Shown here: piece after piece, positions 10,480 through 23,000 of the stretch | Numbering within the stretch: the stretch's first letter is position 1 | Layout of the letters: every line of letters starts with the position of its first letter | Assembly (NCBI RefSeq): GCF_032854445.1 | Contig: NC_088298.1 | Span: 11,393,504 to 11,457,503, forward strand | Direction of reading: 5' to 3' | DNA: 64,000 nucleotides | Source of the DNA: Liolophura sinensis | Taxonomy: Eukaryota; Mollusca; Polyplacophora; Chitonida; Chitonidae | Position numbers and translations under genes: made by a program | Notes under the pieces: model-generated | The model's database searches: none | Seen by the model: the letters and a program-made list of their open reading frames with translations, nothing else | Told to the model about the DNA's origin: nothing

Positions 10480-11090
10480 CAATGGCAGCCATTCAACAAA
10501 CACAAGGAAATACCTAAACATAACTCGTGAATGCGAAGAAGAAACAGAATACAGTGTAACATTTTAATCCAATTACGCAATCCGTTCGATCAATGAATAC
10601 AGCTGAAGCCCCGCGCGACAAATTAACTTGATGAAATAGTCAAAACACCGTCAACTTTATAGTCGTACAGACGGTGAGTAAACAGTGATTTTAAACAATA
10701 TTATTGCACAAACAATGACAATCAGTTTATAACAAAAGCAAAATACCTCCACATAACTCACATATGCGACAAGAGGTCTAAAGAAGACGTGTTATTTAAC
10801 ATTTTAAGTTCGTTACATCATTACTATGATATATGAGTGCGTAATGTAAGATAAATTAACTTGATCGCAAAAACACACTGCGTTTTGTAGTCGTACAGCT
10901 TGTGAGGAAACAGTGATTTTAAACAAAATTGTTTGTACAAATAATTGCAACCAATCTGTAAACACAGGGAAATTCCTAAACATAACTCGTTTATGTGCGA
11001 CAAGATGTCTGAAGAAGATGTACAAAATAAGGTTTTAAGCTCGCTGCAACAGGTCTATGATTAAATTACAGGTAATGCGTGTAAATTAAA
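10480..11090. repeat. Diverged ~235-bp tandem repeat, about 2.5 copies
   Basis: Shared anchors recur in order. GGAAATACCTAAACATAACT-like text is at 10506, 10739 and 10967. ACAGTGATTTTAAACAA is at about 10682 and 10911. GTCGTACAG and AACATTTTAA-like text also repeat. Periods of roughly 230-240 bases indicate an old tandem duplication. Confidence 0.85.
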
Positions 11091-11374
11091 TTAATTTCAT
11101 AGCCATTTTCTAATCATGCAATTAACATAGCAGCTCGTTGTAAAACGGCACAATGTTGACAGCAAGTTTTGTTGTGGCCAGATTTGACGGCGTGAAGATC
11201 ATCAAAAGAGTTTAATGTAAGAATCTGCCGATTATCTTGGGCTAACTGAAGCATGTCCTGGGTGTTATTAGGCTCTGTCTAAAGACGATCAGTTAAATGA
11301 ATGTCACAGATATTAAATGAATGTTATAGTACGTTTTGTGTGTTAACGAAAAAGCTTACAATTTTCCCTTTTGT

Positions 11375-11492
11375 GGTGGATTTATTCCCCGGGCACTAAA
11401 TTTTCCTCCGCCCAATAACTTGACCGCTGTTAGATAAGTGAAAATCTCTTGAGTATGGCTTTAAACACCAATCAAATAAATAAATATATAAA
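11375..11492 (+). mobile_element. SINE family A, degraded 3' part
   Basis: CCGCTGTTAGATAAGTGAAA, a diverged GAGTATGGCTTTAAACACCA tail and AATAAATAAAT mark the 3' half. The head is absent. Confidence 0.75.
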
Positions 11493-14043
11493 TTAAATAA
11501 CTACGGAAATACCAATCATGGTATTCTCTGTTTGAATAGACTCATTATTTTACACACTGTTATCTGTCTAACAGGACGTGGAAATCACAGAAGCATGTTG
11601 TGTGCCGTATGTTTTTTTGTTGTTGTTGTTTTCTTCTAGTGAACATTATAGATAATCGCGGTAATGATTTACAAGCTTCAGTACTGATGCACCGCGTCAT
11701 CTCCGCTCCTTCATTTCCAAATTCAGCTGAGTCAATCATGTAATTTTTTAATATCCTTTTCTTAACCAATCCTATGAAAGTTATACATCCCCTAATGTGA
11801 CGGATTACAGACGCTTGGTTGACCACTTAACGGGCCTGCTGTCATCTCCTGTTGAGACACACACATTAAATAGACCACAGTTTTATTCAAATCGAGGACA
11901 CACCCGCATTTTCTAGGTACTATTTCAAAAGCAGCATGTTTTCGGCTGTCTCCGCCTGGCTGGTTCCTGTGTAACCGGGTCTTTTTCTCCGGTGACGTCC
12001 GGTACAGGTGCATTGTGGTTCCGGCCTTATCGGAAGTCATTCGAGACGCTCGTACGGCATGTTAGGCATATCGACCAGCCCATGGTGACCTGGTTCACAG
12101 CATGGTGTCTGACACTGTGAATATGTTTTAAAATGAAGGCATGAGTTCTACAGGTGTTCTGAAAACAACCGTGAACACATGCAGACATCAACGTTCACAT
12201 GTGTATTAGCGGTGCTGTACACAAACTGTGTTATCGTAGATGTGTTACACGAATTACACAATTTGGCACCGGTACACAAAATTAAGTCGATATGTATGTT
12301 TGCCCCAGTACGGTGTACCACACCAATCATGTGCAGTAGAATATGAGTGTACGGCCGAATACATTTTAAGGACAGAATGGAAATGAGGCAGCTGTCTTAG
12401 GGCCTTCATGTTGCTAGTCTGTCACGTGACAAACCTCTTGACGTATAATTAATCCACTAACGATACATCCGGAGATTGTTTCTAACCCATGACCTTATTA
12501 GCTTAGGTGCTATGATGACCTGAGCTGAAACACTGTAAACCATGCGGTGGACCATTGTCCTGCAACGTAACCTGTATATAGGCATAGGTATAGTTCAATG
12601 CCCGGTAATTGTTCAAAACTGTTTTCAGACTTCAATTTTGTACTTAGCTCAAAAATAATTGAGTAACAGTAATATCGATATGACTAAATCTGTTGCTGCG
12701 ATACTTTGACTTTTGACTACTTACTACATCGGCTACTGAGATTGGCTAAACGTTTAAATAAGTAACACGACCAAATACCAGTATTTACTAATACACTTTC
12801 CAACAATCTGGCCCACAGCTTCATCGGACTAGTTCGAGGATGTAGAATAGAAAAGTAACCCCCACGAAAATACAAGGTGTTCATGCTGGTGCTCTTTATT
12901 TTAGACTTAGCTTGATGCCATTTTCAGGATTTACCCAGTGACCTATAAACAGGACTGATTCTTATAATAAGATAATTGTCAAAGGTGCGACCTCGATTAT
13001 TGTCAAAACTCTAGAGTTGACCTTTTGCCCACTGCAGCTGCATGGTATGAACTGTTGTTCAAAGGAGCTCTGCATGGCAGTCCGACACGAAACATCGTGC
13101 TCAGTCATGGGGTCAAAACCAGCAGGGAATATTTTTGTGATTCTCAAACAGTTTTCACTTGCCTCTCAGTCAGTATGCCTATACGTATTTCTTTGAAAAC
13201 GACAGTTATAATGTGAATGTCATGAAGAGCACCAGAATGAACACGTTTTTTAAATATTGAATATTAAAATAAAGTTACTTTTAAACTCTGTGAGTGCAAA
13301 GCTCAAGACATAGACAATGAGGAATGTGTGAAGTCTGTACATTAATTATCGTATGTTTCTATATATACGAGAGCATGCCTCTAATAAATTTTACAGCAGG
13401 CTTCTAATTAAGTTTGAGCACCAGTTGTAAAGGAAAAAAAAACGTTTTTTTTTTGTAACACACGTCACTTCATTTCACACGCTACAGACCACACAATACT
13501 AATTGTAGCCGGATGAGAATTAAACCAAGTGGGAAAGGACAGCATCTGGATTACACCTGTTTGGCAACGGCAACGAAGGGAGGTAACTTTGTCACAAAAA
13601 AGGACGTCATCAATGTTGATCAGTACATGCGGATCCTGCTCGTTGATTTGACTTCCATGATGATCCATCATCATTTTCTGGAAAGAATCCTTCAAATATA
13701 ACATCCGCTTGTTCAGATCCGAGAGTCGCAGTGCATAACGCCAGACATGAACGATATCATTTAAAACTTTCTATCTGTAAGTCTTTGTCACACACTGTAT
13801 TACTTTCTTCAGTTTACATTTGTTTGCTGCGGCGTTTCCTTTGTCATATGGTATGATTTAAAGAATATTTGGCCGACAGACCAACTTCATCACTCTCATT
13901 CGTCGCATGTTTTAAATTAGTTCCGATCTCTGGGTCTATCACTTTACGTCACACTGTTGTTCAGGCGCATGGGCAAAGGTTATGATGTTTATACCTACCT
14001 CTGTCCGTTTCCTTCATTCTGATCGCCATCTTAGAAGTGAAAT
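11493..14043. other. No gene recognised
   Basis: Unique AT-rich DNA. Minus-strand frames at 11560-11826 and 11792-12040 and a plus-strand frame at 13513-13701 have mildly coding-like composition but no recognised domain and no paired splice sites. Confidence 0.45.
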
Positions 14044-14400
14044 ACATCTGATGGTGGTGTCAAACCCCAGTTAAATACACAAATAAATTGAACAAATCGC
14101 TAAACACCTAGTCAAATACATAAATGAATTCAATATGGGACCAAATCCCATCCAATACATAAATATATTGAAGGCGACTTGAAACTTCAATGAAATACAT
14201 AAATATATTGAAGATGGCGCTAAACCCCAATAAAATTGGTGACGGTGTACAATCCCAGTAAATTACGTACATAAATTGAAGATGGCATTAAATCCCGACC
14301 AAACTAAAACCTCTGTCGAATTCATGGGCAAACTGATTGCGGTGTAAAACCCTAATGAAATATATACAAACAAATTGAGGATGCAAAACCAGTTCGACAA
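14044..14400. repeat. Degenerate ~42-bp tandem repeat
   Basis: About eight loose units share CAAATACATAAATATATTGA and AAACCCCA-like blocks. The unit resembles the SINE A tail (aaacaccaatcaaataaataaat), so expansion of a SINE 3' end is possible. Confidence 0.75.
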
Positions 14401-15425
14401 ATAAACAGCATGCGTAAAACTAAACTTCTTTGTTATATGTGATTTGTAACTTGTTATTACGTCATGAAGCAAGTCTCTGGGATTGTTGATTACGTGGGCG
14501 ATGCTTTTTTTGTTTGAATGGCCAAAAGGAGCTCGTCACATCTGTTTACAACATGCGAACCCCACTTAGCAGTTCTGTCGGAGTTCTAAGGACGCTGAAA
14601 AAACAGCCGAGACAGAAAAATGCACCCAAACAACTATTCATGCCTTCCGGTGCTTTTTCAAGTATAGTCAAACTTTGTCAGAGAGTTTAACTAGCTTAAC
14701 CTTAAAGTAGGTCTTCGTTCCCTAAAGATGATTGTTAACGAAAACTAGGGGTTGACAACCTGGAGAGTCGGGCATGGCCGTCCTTGGCTGTGCTTGTTCT
14801 GTCTCGGACCCTCCCAAAGAAAATAATCCCTTAATATTCCAAACAATCTTTCGTGTTTCAGTCAGACAGTCAGTCAGTCAGTTCGCCAGTCAACCGTGCA
14901 GTCAGCCAGTTTTTGCAGCATTATGGTTATTTGTGTACATAAACCAGATTATGACTACACGGTATATGATTGTCCCATATAATCGTTCTCTTATCCACAC
15001 TTTTGATGGCCAAGCTATCAACCTCTCTGTCTGGGGTGAAATGTTAGTAGATCATATTCAACCGTAAATAAGTTGTAGGCCTACTAGAATCCATATGCCA
15101 GCGCTATATAAGTTATGTGAACCGTAGGCCTTTAGATCTTATACCGTATAGTGTACCACAGTCCCTTGTTGAATTTGCATAAAACGCATAATTTTGTAGT
15201 ATAAATTAATATGAAATCGTATGTATAATAAGGACACTGTGTTGATACTTCTAATGGGACCACCTCTTCCTCATTTGCATATGTTTAATATTACCGGAAT
15301 AATCTAGTTCAGGTAACACCTCTGTCTTTGTTAACCTCCATTAATTAACTTATCCCGAATTAAGGTCATCGTGCTTTCCTGTGTGTAATTGTGGTTTCTT
15401 TACAACATCGATAGATAGGTTGCCT
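14401..15425. other. No gene seen; short CAGT repeat inside
   Basis: Unique DNA with a CAGT-rich stretch at about 14859-14911. Confidence 0.5.
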
Positions 15426-15439
15426 TCTTACGTGATTTG

Positions 15440-15705
15440 GGGGCCTCCGTGGCTCAGTTGGTTAGCTCGCTAGCACAGCGTAATGCCCCAGGAGTCTCTC
15501 GCCAATGCGGTCGCTGTGAGTTCAAGTCCAGCTCATGCTGGCTTCCTCTCCCGCCGTAAGTGGGAAGGTCTTACAGCAACCTGCGGATGGTCGTGGGTTT
15601 CCCCCGGGCTCAGCTCGGTTTCCTCCCACCATAATGCTGGCCGCCGTCGTATAAGTGAAATTTTCTTGAGTACGGCGTAAAACACCAATCAAATAAATAA
15701 ATAAA
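15440..15705 (+). mobile_element. SINE family A, full-length, with 14-bp target duplication
   Basis: Best reference copy in the window. The head GGGGCCTCCGTGGCTCAGTT carries a tRNA A box (TGGCTCAGTTGG). B box GAGTTCAAGTCC lies about 60 bases on. The body then runs to AGTACGGCGTAAAACACCAA and an (AAAT)n end. Perfect 14-bp target duplications (TCTTACGTGATTTG) lie at 15426-15439 and 15706-15719. Confidence 0.96.
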
Positions 15706-15790
15706 TCTTACGTGATTTGCCTTCCGATGATTGGCCGGAGTCCTTCTACTCACTCTGTAGCCTTTCTGCCAGAGATCTATAAGTATACAT

Positions 15791-16017
15791 GGGCCTCCCA
15801 CTAAATACGGTTGCTATGAGTTCTTGTCCAGCTCATGCTGGCTTCCTCTCCGGTGGCCGTACGTGGGAAGGTCTCTCAGCAACCTGGTCGATGGTCGATG
15901 GTCGTGGGATTCACCGTGTCTCTGCCCGGTTTCCTTCTTTCATGATGCTGGTCGCCTTTGTGTAACTGAAATATTCTTGGGTGTGGAGTGAAACACCAAT
16001 CAAATAAGTAAAATAAA
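15791..16017 (+). mobile_element. SINE family A with internal head deletion
   Basis: Begins GGGCCTCC but jumps directly to the region before the B box, so the A box is missing. A short GATGGTC duplication lies in the body. Near-identical target duplications surround it (TATAAGTATACAT before, ATATAGGTATACAT after). It lies 70 bases from the previous copy. Confidence 0.92.
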
Positions 16018-16947
16018 TATAGGTATACATTCAAGGCTATATGTTCCCTATCACGCTATATCGATCAATATCAATAATTAACTGAAAATAGCTGCAGAAA
16101 GATGGGAAAACCTTGCCGCATGCTTGTGTGCTAAAAGTCTGTTCAAAGGCACAGGTTCACGAACGCACCAAAATCTAAGAATTTCGCGAGACTGTGAGGC
16201 CATTGTCTCTTTATTTTATATATACAACGTAACTTGACCCCGCCATGTTTTTGCAAAAAGGGTAGTACATGTACTCTATAACATTACATCATGAACAACC
16301 AATACCGATAATAATACTCATAGCTCAGTGTCACTTTCACCTAACTTCAAAATTGTGTTCTATGCAATACGCACATAATGGCTGACATATAGCATATAGG
16401 GCACTGTTCACCCGTTTACCTAGTTGACAGGATGATAGAGGACTAAGCTGTATGCGCTATCTGACATTTATCTTTGACGGATACCCAAACAGGGTGTCGC
16501 CGGGTTATGTAACTTGCTACAATTGCTCAGTGACGCACTATATGTATAGCTATTATTGACGTGTAGCGATAGTTTCTGTGGCGTTCACAGACAAGAGTGC
16601 CTTTTATCGCGTGACACGATCAGGGTGACTGCCGTTGGATAATCGAACTAAAGACACGTGTTTTGGTTTCTGAACGGTTCATTCAGATACAACTGTCTCC
16701 AATCACCGCAATGGCGTTATGTTTCCCAAGCCATGGCGAGTCGGGTCCAAGCTGGATTGTCGGTCATTGTTTTCTTTTAGTACATGGGTACTGCGTTACC
16801 AGTTTGACCAGTGCACAAATCGTAACCGTAAAGACAAGAATAAACAATACACTACACTGTTTCGCCCCGAATTACTTTTAAACGAGAAAGTTTGCCCTGA
16901 TTTGATGATGACTTCTGCCAATGGTTGTCAAGATTTTTTTCTCTGGT
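16018..16947. other. No gene seen
   Basis: Unique DNA without a repeat or recognised coding segment. Confidence 0.5.
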
Positions 16948-17000
16948 GGGGTGTTGGGGGTTGGGTTGCGGGTGGTGTGGGGCGGATCTTGGGTAAGGGA
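16948..17000 (+). other. G-quadruplex-forming motif
   Basis: Four G runs with short loops (GGGG, GGGGG, GGG, GGG in 16948-16972) meet the usual G3+N1-7 rule. More GGGG and GGG runs follow to about 17000. Confidence 0.8.
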
Positions 17001-20000
17001 ATGTTTTGGAATGCGGGGTTTTGGAAATAGCATTATTTTGGAAAGGAATATTTGTATATACGACAACAAATCATTCAATCAATCAATACCGTCACAGCCT
17101 ACACGTCGCCCTGTTCAATCGACTCGCTATGGCATTACCCACCAAATCACCGATTCACTTGTAAAATGGAAATCCTTGTGAAATAAATCGATAGAAACCT
17201 GTGTGTGTGTGCTGTATTAGTCTGTGTAGTGTTGACTGGTATACTTCATTTATATCCCTCTTAATCCCATCTATTTCCGTTCTCATACCTCCAAATACAA
17301 AATAGAATATGCATGTGACGTAACACAAATATATATATATATCCAGATAACATTAAACATACCACATGTAATGCATGCAAAATTCATACCTTTGCAGTAT
17401 TGCAGGATTTGTATGATGTAATCGGCAGTGCATTCAGGCACTGACTATAATTTCCCTGTTAACGGTTGCCAGCTGCCACAACATTGTTAGCCAACTAAGC
17501 TCTCGTATGCTCATATTTTATATCCACAGATGGTTTTCATTCCTGCTGCGTATAGAAAACAGCCTTTAATAACTTCTGACAAATTGTTCTTATTGCATGA
17601 CAAGTTTTATATGTAGGATACGTATCCGCCATACATCTGGCGTGTTTGGAGGTAACTAGGATGTATTCTTGGACCGGGTTTTTTTATTTGAGGGCACAAT
17701 ATCCTCTTACTTGATATATTATTCTCGTGTGGCACGGAATACACGAGCCTCTTTATCTATACAATATTGGGCATGTTACGTAGCCTTAATTTAGTTCTGT
17801 TTGAGGCGTGTCCTGGCGTTCCAGGTCAGGGAACTGTGGATATCCATTGGCCCACGCCCTATATGTCGGATTGAAGATTTTACAGTATTAGGAAATGTTA
17901 TCCTGCCTTGATTTGGTCATAAGAAACGTGGGCACAAAATGGGCATGGAAAATATCTAGCTCTTTTATTACGTTTTACAGTGCTAGTAAGTTTTGTCAGG
18001 AAGTGTGGAAGTATTGACCAAGATCCACTTGTGATATTACCAACGTTGTGGATCCGGTTGTGTAGCTTGATGTAGCTCAAAGCGCATGTTAAAAACGAAC
18101 GCGTGTAATAAAGTGCATGTGGCAATGAAAGAGCAGAGTAATACTGGTTACGTCGACTGTGATGTAATACCACAATGACTGTCAGTACAAACAATGTCTG
18201 TTACGATCCCATTCCATGAATCATGACAATGAAGAAACGAAAACAAAAAGTGAATGTAGTAACTTATAGGAAGTAAACACCAAAGCAGTCATGTATACAA
18301 ATATACAAAATGTGTAACTCTGGAGAAGACGACGAAAAACCAGGATGTTAAGTTTAGATTCCTTTCAGCACTCATTACCACCTTTATATTGGTAGCTACA
18401 TGGCGGAATATAATGGAACGTGGAAAAAATATGCGACGGTATTGAGTGAATGATTATGGCTTAAAACCACAGCTACGGAAATGAAAAGCAGCATATGAAA
18501 ACAGAAGAACAATGGATGTGGCTATACAGCTCATGAGAACAGCCATTTTTATAATGGAGCAATCTCCAGAAAATAAAGGAAGAAACACTTTGACCTGCTG
18601 TGCAAATCAACTTTTTATTCAGGTGTGCAGAAAGCTCATTATGTATTTCATAATTAGCGTGTAATTAAACAACCAGGTGTGTTACATGGGCAGAGTTGCA
18701 TTTAAAAGTGTCTGAAGAAATGTCATTTTTTCAGTTGGGTGGGGGAGTAAAAAGGGAAGGTGTTCAACCTGTTTAAGGTAGTTTCAGGACATGCCAATAG
18801 TCCATGTGGTTACAAGACATGTCAATAGTTCGTGTGGTTACTGGGCTAGCTGGAATTGGTGGTAGGGGGAATCTTGACTGTTCGGACGCATGTGCGCCAG
18901 TCATCCCGAGTACATCGTTGTATGAAGACCGGCTTCCCACTCTCCTCAACGAGTCATTGGGGTCATCGGTCTCTGTGAGTAGGCCAGATAGCTATGCGCC
19001 TGGAGTTCATTCTCATACATAGAGCGAGGGAAGGCAGGGGACAGTCACAGCCAGTGTTCTGTGGAGAGCAGGTATACCATTACCAAAGTCAACGTGGTCA
19101 GCATTAACCCTCCAGGGCAAACAGTTCAACTGGACCATTCTGATCCACACAACTGACCACAGGCCTAACTAAAGTGAAGGGGGCTCAAAAATAGCTCAAC
19201 AGTGACACGGATTTTATATATTACGATGGTAGTGAGCTGGAATATTGTGTGAGAGCGCACAGTTGAGACTTAGGACACAACCACCGTGGGAATATGGGTG
19301 ACGGATTGTAAGTAGTGTTCGTGAATTCGTATATGTTTTTCTACTATAGATAGCGTACAATTCCCCACACTGCCTGGGTAAACCCTGGTCTGTCGGTGTG
19401 TCACATCGACATCATGTATGTATAGATGATGAAGGAATACTATACCTTGTCGTACTCCCATTTTGAATTTAAACAGCACGAGTACAGTTGGACTGTCTCT
19501 TCTGTAGATGTACGAAAGTAAGCTTTGTCGTACGATTCATTTAAGTGTGTGTAAGACATTAAATTCCACAGCGAAGTTAGTATAGCTCGTTTTAATTCAA
19601 TATTACAGATCAGATAAAGTGGTGTATGTGTATTAACTGTATGCCGGCTAAATGAGCCCCAGGGAATATTTACATTGATCAAAAGCTCACCTTGTCGTAC
19701 ATCAGTTTTGTGACTCCTAAATCAAAATTTCGGAGAAATAGTGCTCAAGTATTCTTGTTATAACGATGATTAAGCAATTCCAGTTAATAGTATTAAACTC
19801 AAAACATCTAGAGGGCAACAGTATTTTTTTTTATTATGTCATTATGTTATATCAAATATGAACGCAAGTCTCCTCAGTTTTCATAAAGGCTGACATACAT
19901 GTAAGCTGATGAGTTGCTATTTTTACTTTTAACTATGGGCTGCCGATAGCTTAGCGAATGGGTTTTGATTTTAGTATATGTATATGTATAAATCTGTGTA

Positions 20001-23000
20001 TACGGTGTATTTACATCTGCCGTGTCAGACACCTGCATATTTCTTGCTTGGCCATGGTCTCTCAGGTGAGACGATGGACTGACTATATCACGCACAGACC
20101 GATCGACAAATAACCTTTGTTACAGTTATGACCTGAAGAAATATTAAGACCGTAGACTGAATGACTGTGACAAGGAAAAGATTAAAACGTGCCACCTGCC
20201 GTCTTAGAGCTTACAGTGTATTAAAAGCCGCTTCCTGATTGGCTGGTGTCCGCAATATCATCCACTGAATAAATTTAAGCAGAATAACTTATATCATTTT
20301 TATCCTGATTTCATGTCAGGTGTAATTAGTAAGGAAATTGATCGATTTTTTCCCAGGTGTAACTTTAAAATGCGTTATAAAATAACTGTATGCAAATACA
20401 TAGACTAGATAAATCTTCAGAAAACTGGCCACATGTTAGGGTGTTTGAAGAATGAAATAAAGTCATGAAAAAAACGAATAATTTTACAAGTATATTGCTT
20501 ACTTCTAATTGTTTTTAAGACGAGTTTTATAACAGGATGATGAGCGCACCTGTAAAGCATTTAGCTGCGGAGTCAAAGTTATATAGCAGATTCAGAAGAG
20601 TCGATGTGGGGTTTTCTAAACTTCCAGCCTAAAAGTATATATGCCCACTTTTAACAAATCTCCTGCGTGAAACAACTCCTGTGTTTGTCCCTCAAGTATT
20701 TCGTCCTCTGTGTTTATTCAGCTCCTGTGCTAGGAATGTAACCCCTGTTTACTGTGCCTAGTGGCGAGGTCGTTTTATTTGAGGGCTTCGTTTTGTGTGC
20801 AGAAATTTTGGAGGTATCCGGATTCAGGTTTTTTTTCACTGCCTTCTCTTTGGTGCATGTCGTTTGTCACCAACGCCTCCATATCACCGCACATGGCCGG
20901 GAAATGAGACGCCAGGAAGGGGGGCTCTCCAAAATGGCGTCTGACCCGAATTAGGGCATGTGGTTTTTTGACAGTCTCTCAGCGTGAAGTAAATGTCCTA
21001 AATATTTTCAAAACAGAACGCTGTTTTGAACCAGAATTTTAAAATGTGCAAAGGGGTAAATTTTTAACTTATGAATATAGCGTGTCTCAGGCTTGCCAAT
21101 AATGTGTTAAGCTGAAGGAACTCTACTGGAACTGCCAACTTGCGCTGCTGCCTAGTATATAAGGATATTTTTGATATGTGTCATGTGTTGTACACGCCGA
21201 GCAGCTTATCTCCTCTGAGGCAGTTATCTAGATGACTCTATGTATACTAACTGTCCAATATAATTTTATGGATGTGAAAGAATACATGCGAAAGAATGCG
21301 AAATTTTGACAAACTTTTAAGAAGCCTTGATTAAAGAGTTTACGTGTAATTTTTTTTCCTTTGTGGCCTGGTTAAGACGTCATAGTAGCTTGGGCGTATA
21401 AATGTGATAATGCGTAAAGACACTATGGCGCTATATCATTTTGCAATTGTTATACTCCATCCTTACCTAAAACCTACAGTACCCTTTGCAAAATCAGTTT
21501 TCTTCAATGGCTCTTGTGTTATTCAACTTTTTATAAGATGTACAAGTAACAGTAATTGTACAAAGTAATTTTCGTAAGTATTCATCACCAGATGTGTCCG
21601 GGTATAAAAGAACGGGCTGTTGTGGCCTAATTTTAGCGTAAATTTTGTGTAAAATTTCACATCCACCCGTATATACCTCTAGGTTTACTTCCGGTTGCTT
21701 TAAAAATGGCTCTCTTGGAAAGTGTCTAACACATGTTTTCTCAAACTATATAAGTGGGGCGTTTGGTGAGTTGTATTCTCTAACATATCCACCAGGAAGT
21801 TAATATTCTTCAGAAAATAAATACGAATTAGCTGGTTATCCAAAAAGCTTTTAGACAAACAGAACAATGCTTTCGAACAATCTACAGGTTGTGTGTTGCC
21901 CTGTTTGATGCCAAGGTATTTTTGACTGCAGGCATTGAATGTCAATAAACAAAATGCGGCAGAGATTGGACTTTCGGCCACTAAGATTACATCCATTCTT
22001 CTAAAATTATTAAGTGTGACATTAGCCATCTGTTTTTTATTACGTATACATGTAAATCACAAAACTTCAGCTGAAAGCCCACATCTCCAAGGAAGACAAA
22101 AGGTGACTGTCACTTTGGTGTTAACTTCAATGAATAACAATGTTGATTTTTTTTATACTTGCTATGCTAAACGAAAAATATTACATGTAACATCACGGAT
22201 TTGTTTTAGATTCCGATGTAGGCTCAGTCATAGTACGTGATATGCTCAGGCAAATTGAAGTTATTTGTATATTAAGCCTTCTGTACATATAGAACACCAT
22301 ATTGACCAAACTTGCTTCATGGTGACCTTGTGAACATCGCCTTTGGTAAGCGAGAACAACATTTCCGAAATATCGGATTGCGTCAGAAAGGAATAATTTG
22401 ATAAAAAGAAATTTATAATTCATGTTGTGTTACGTAATGCTACCGACCAGGACCGGACTGTGCTGCACCTTCATTAGCAGCCATATACCTTAAATTAAGT
22501 CTCCTGAAATATTAATACAGTTTGTTAATTATGTTGATCCAGGCGCAACGGTTTCAAAACCTAAATAACAGATTAAACGAGTTTAAAAGATTAAAAGAGA
22601 AAACATTACTTTTTAGAATCTTTTGTAGAACGTAGATATTTTTACCGTTGGGTCAACTTTCAGAAAAATAAAGAAAACCTTAGAAAGAATATTACAAATA
22701 TCTTTGATAAAATTTTCAGTTGTATTACTTCGTCAGAAAGTTGTTCTGATATAAAGCATAGAGGTATATATACCTCCGTGGATAAAGTAAGCTTTAATGG
22801 GAATTTTTTTTTAATCTACATTGGGTTTATAGTTGACAATGAAACGTTGTGTATATAAGCACATAGTAATCTGTCACGTGACGTTTGATCCCAACTATCT
22901 ATCTTTTATTACAGTTTTTGTATTTCGATCACTCTGTCTTTGTCATGTAACGTATCGCAATTATAACTTACACTAATTACTACTGCATTGATATTCTTCA

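Noticed and set aside
15440-15540. Possible functional tRNA gene
   Set aside because: Both boxes are present, but the stems do not pair and the sequence continues as a SINE with target duplications.
18430-18480. SINE A tail-like text
   Set aside because: Only a few bases resemble the consensus; below what could be separated from AT-rich background.
21700-22029. 109-codon open frame on the minus strand
   Set aside because: About this many frames of such length are expected by chance in 64 kb of AT-rich DNA. No domain, splice sites or promoter; a plus-strand frame overlaps it.
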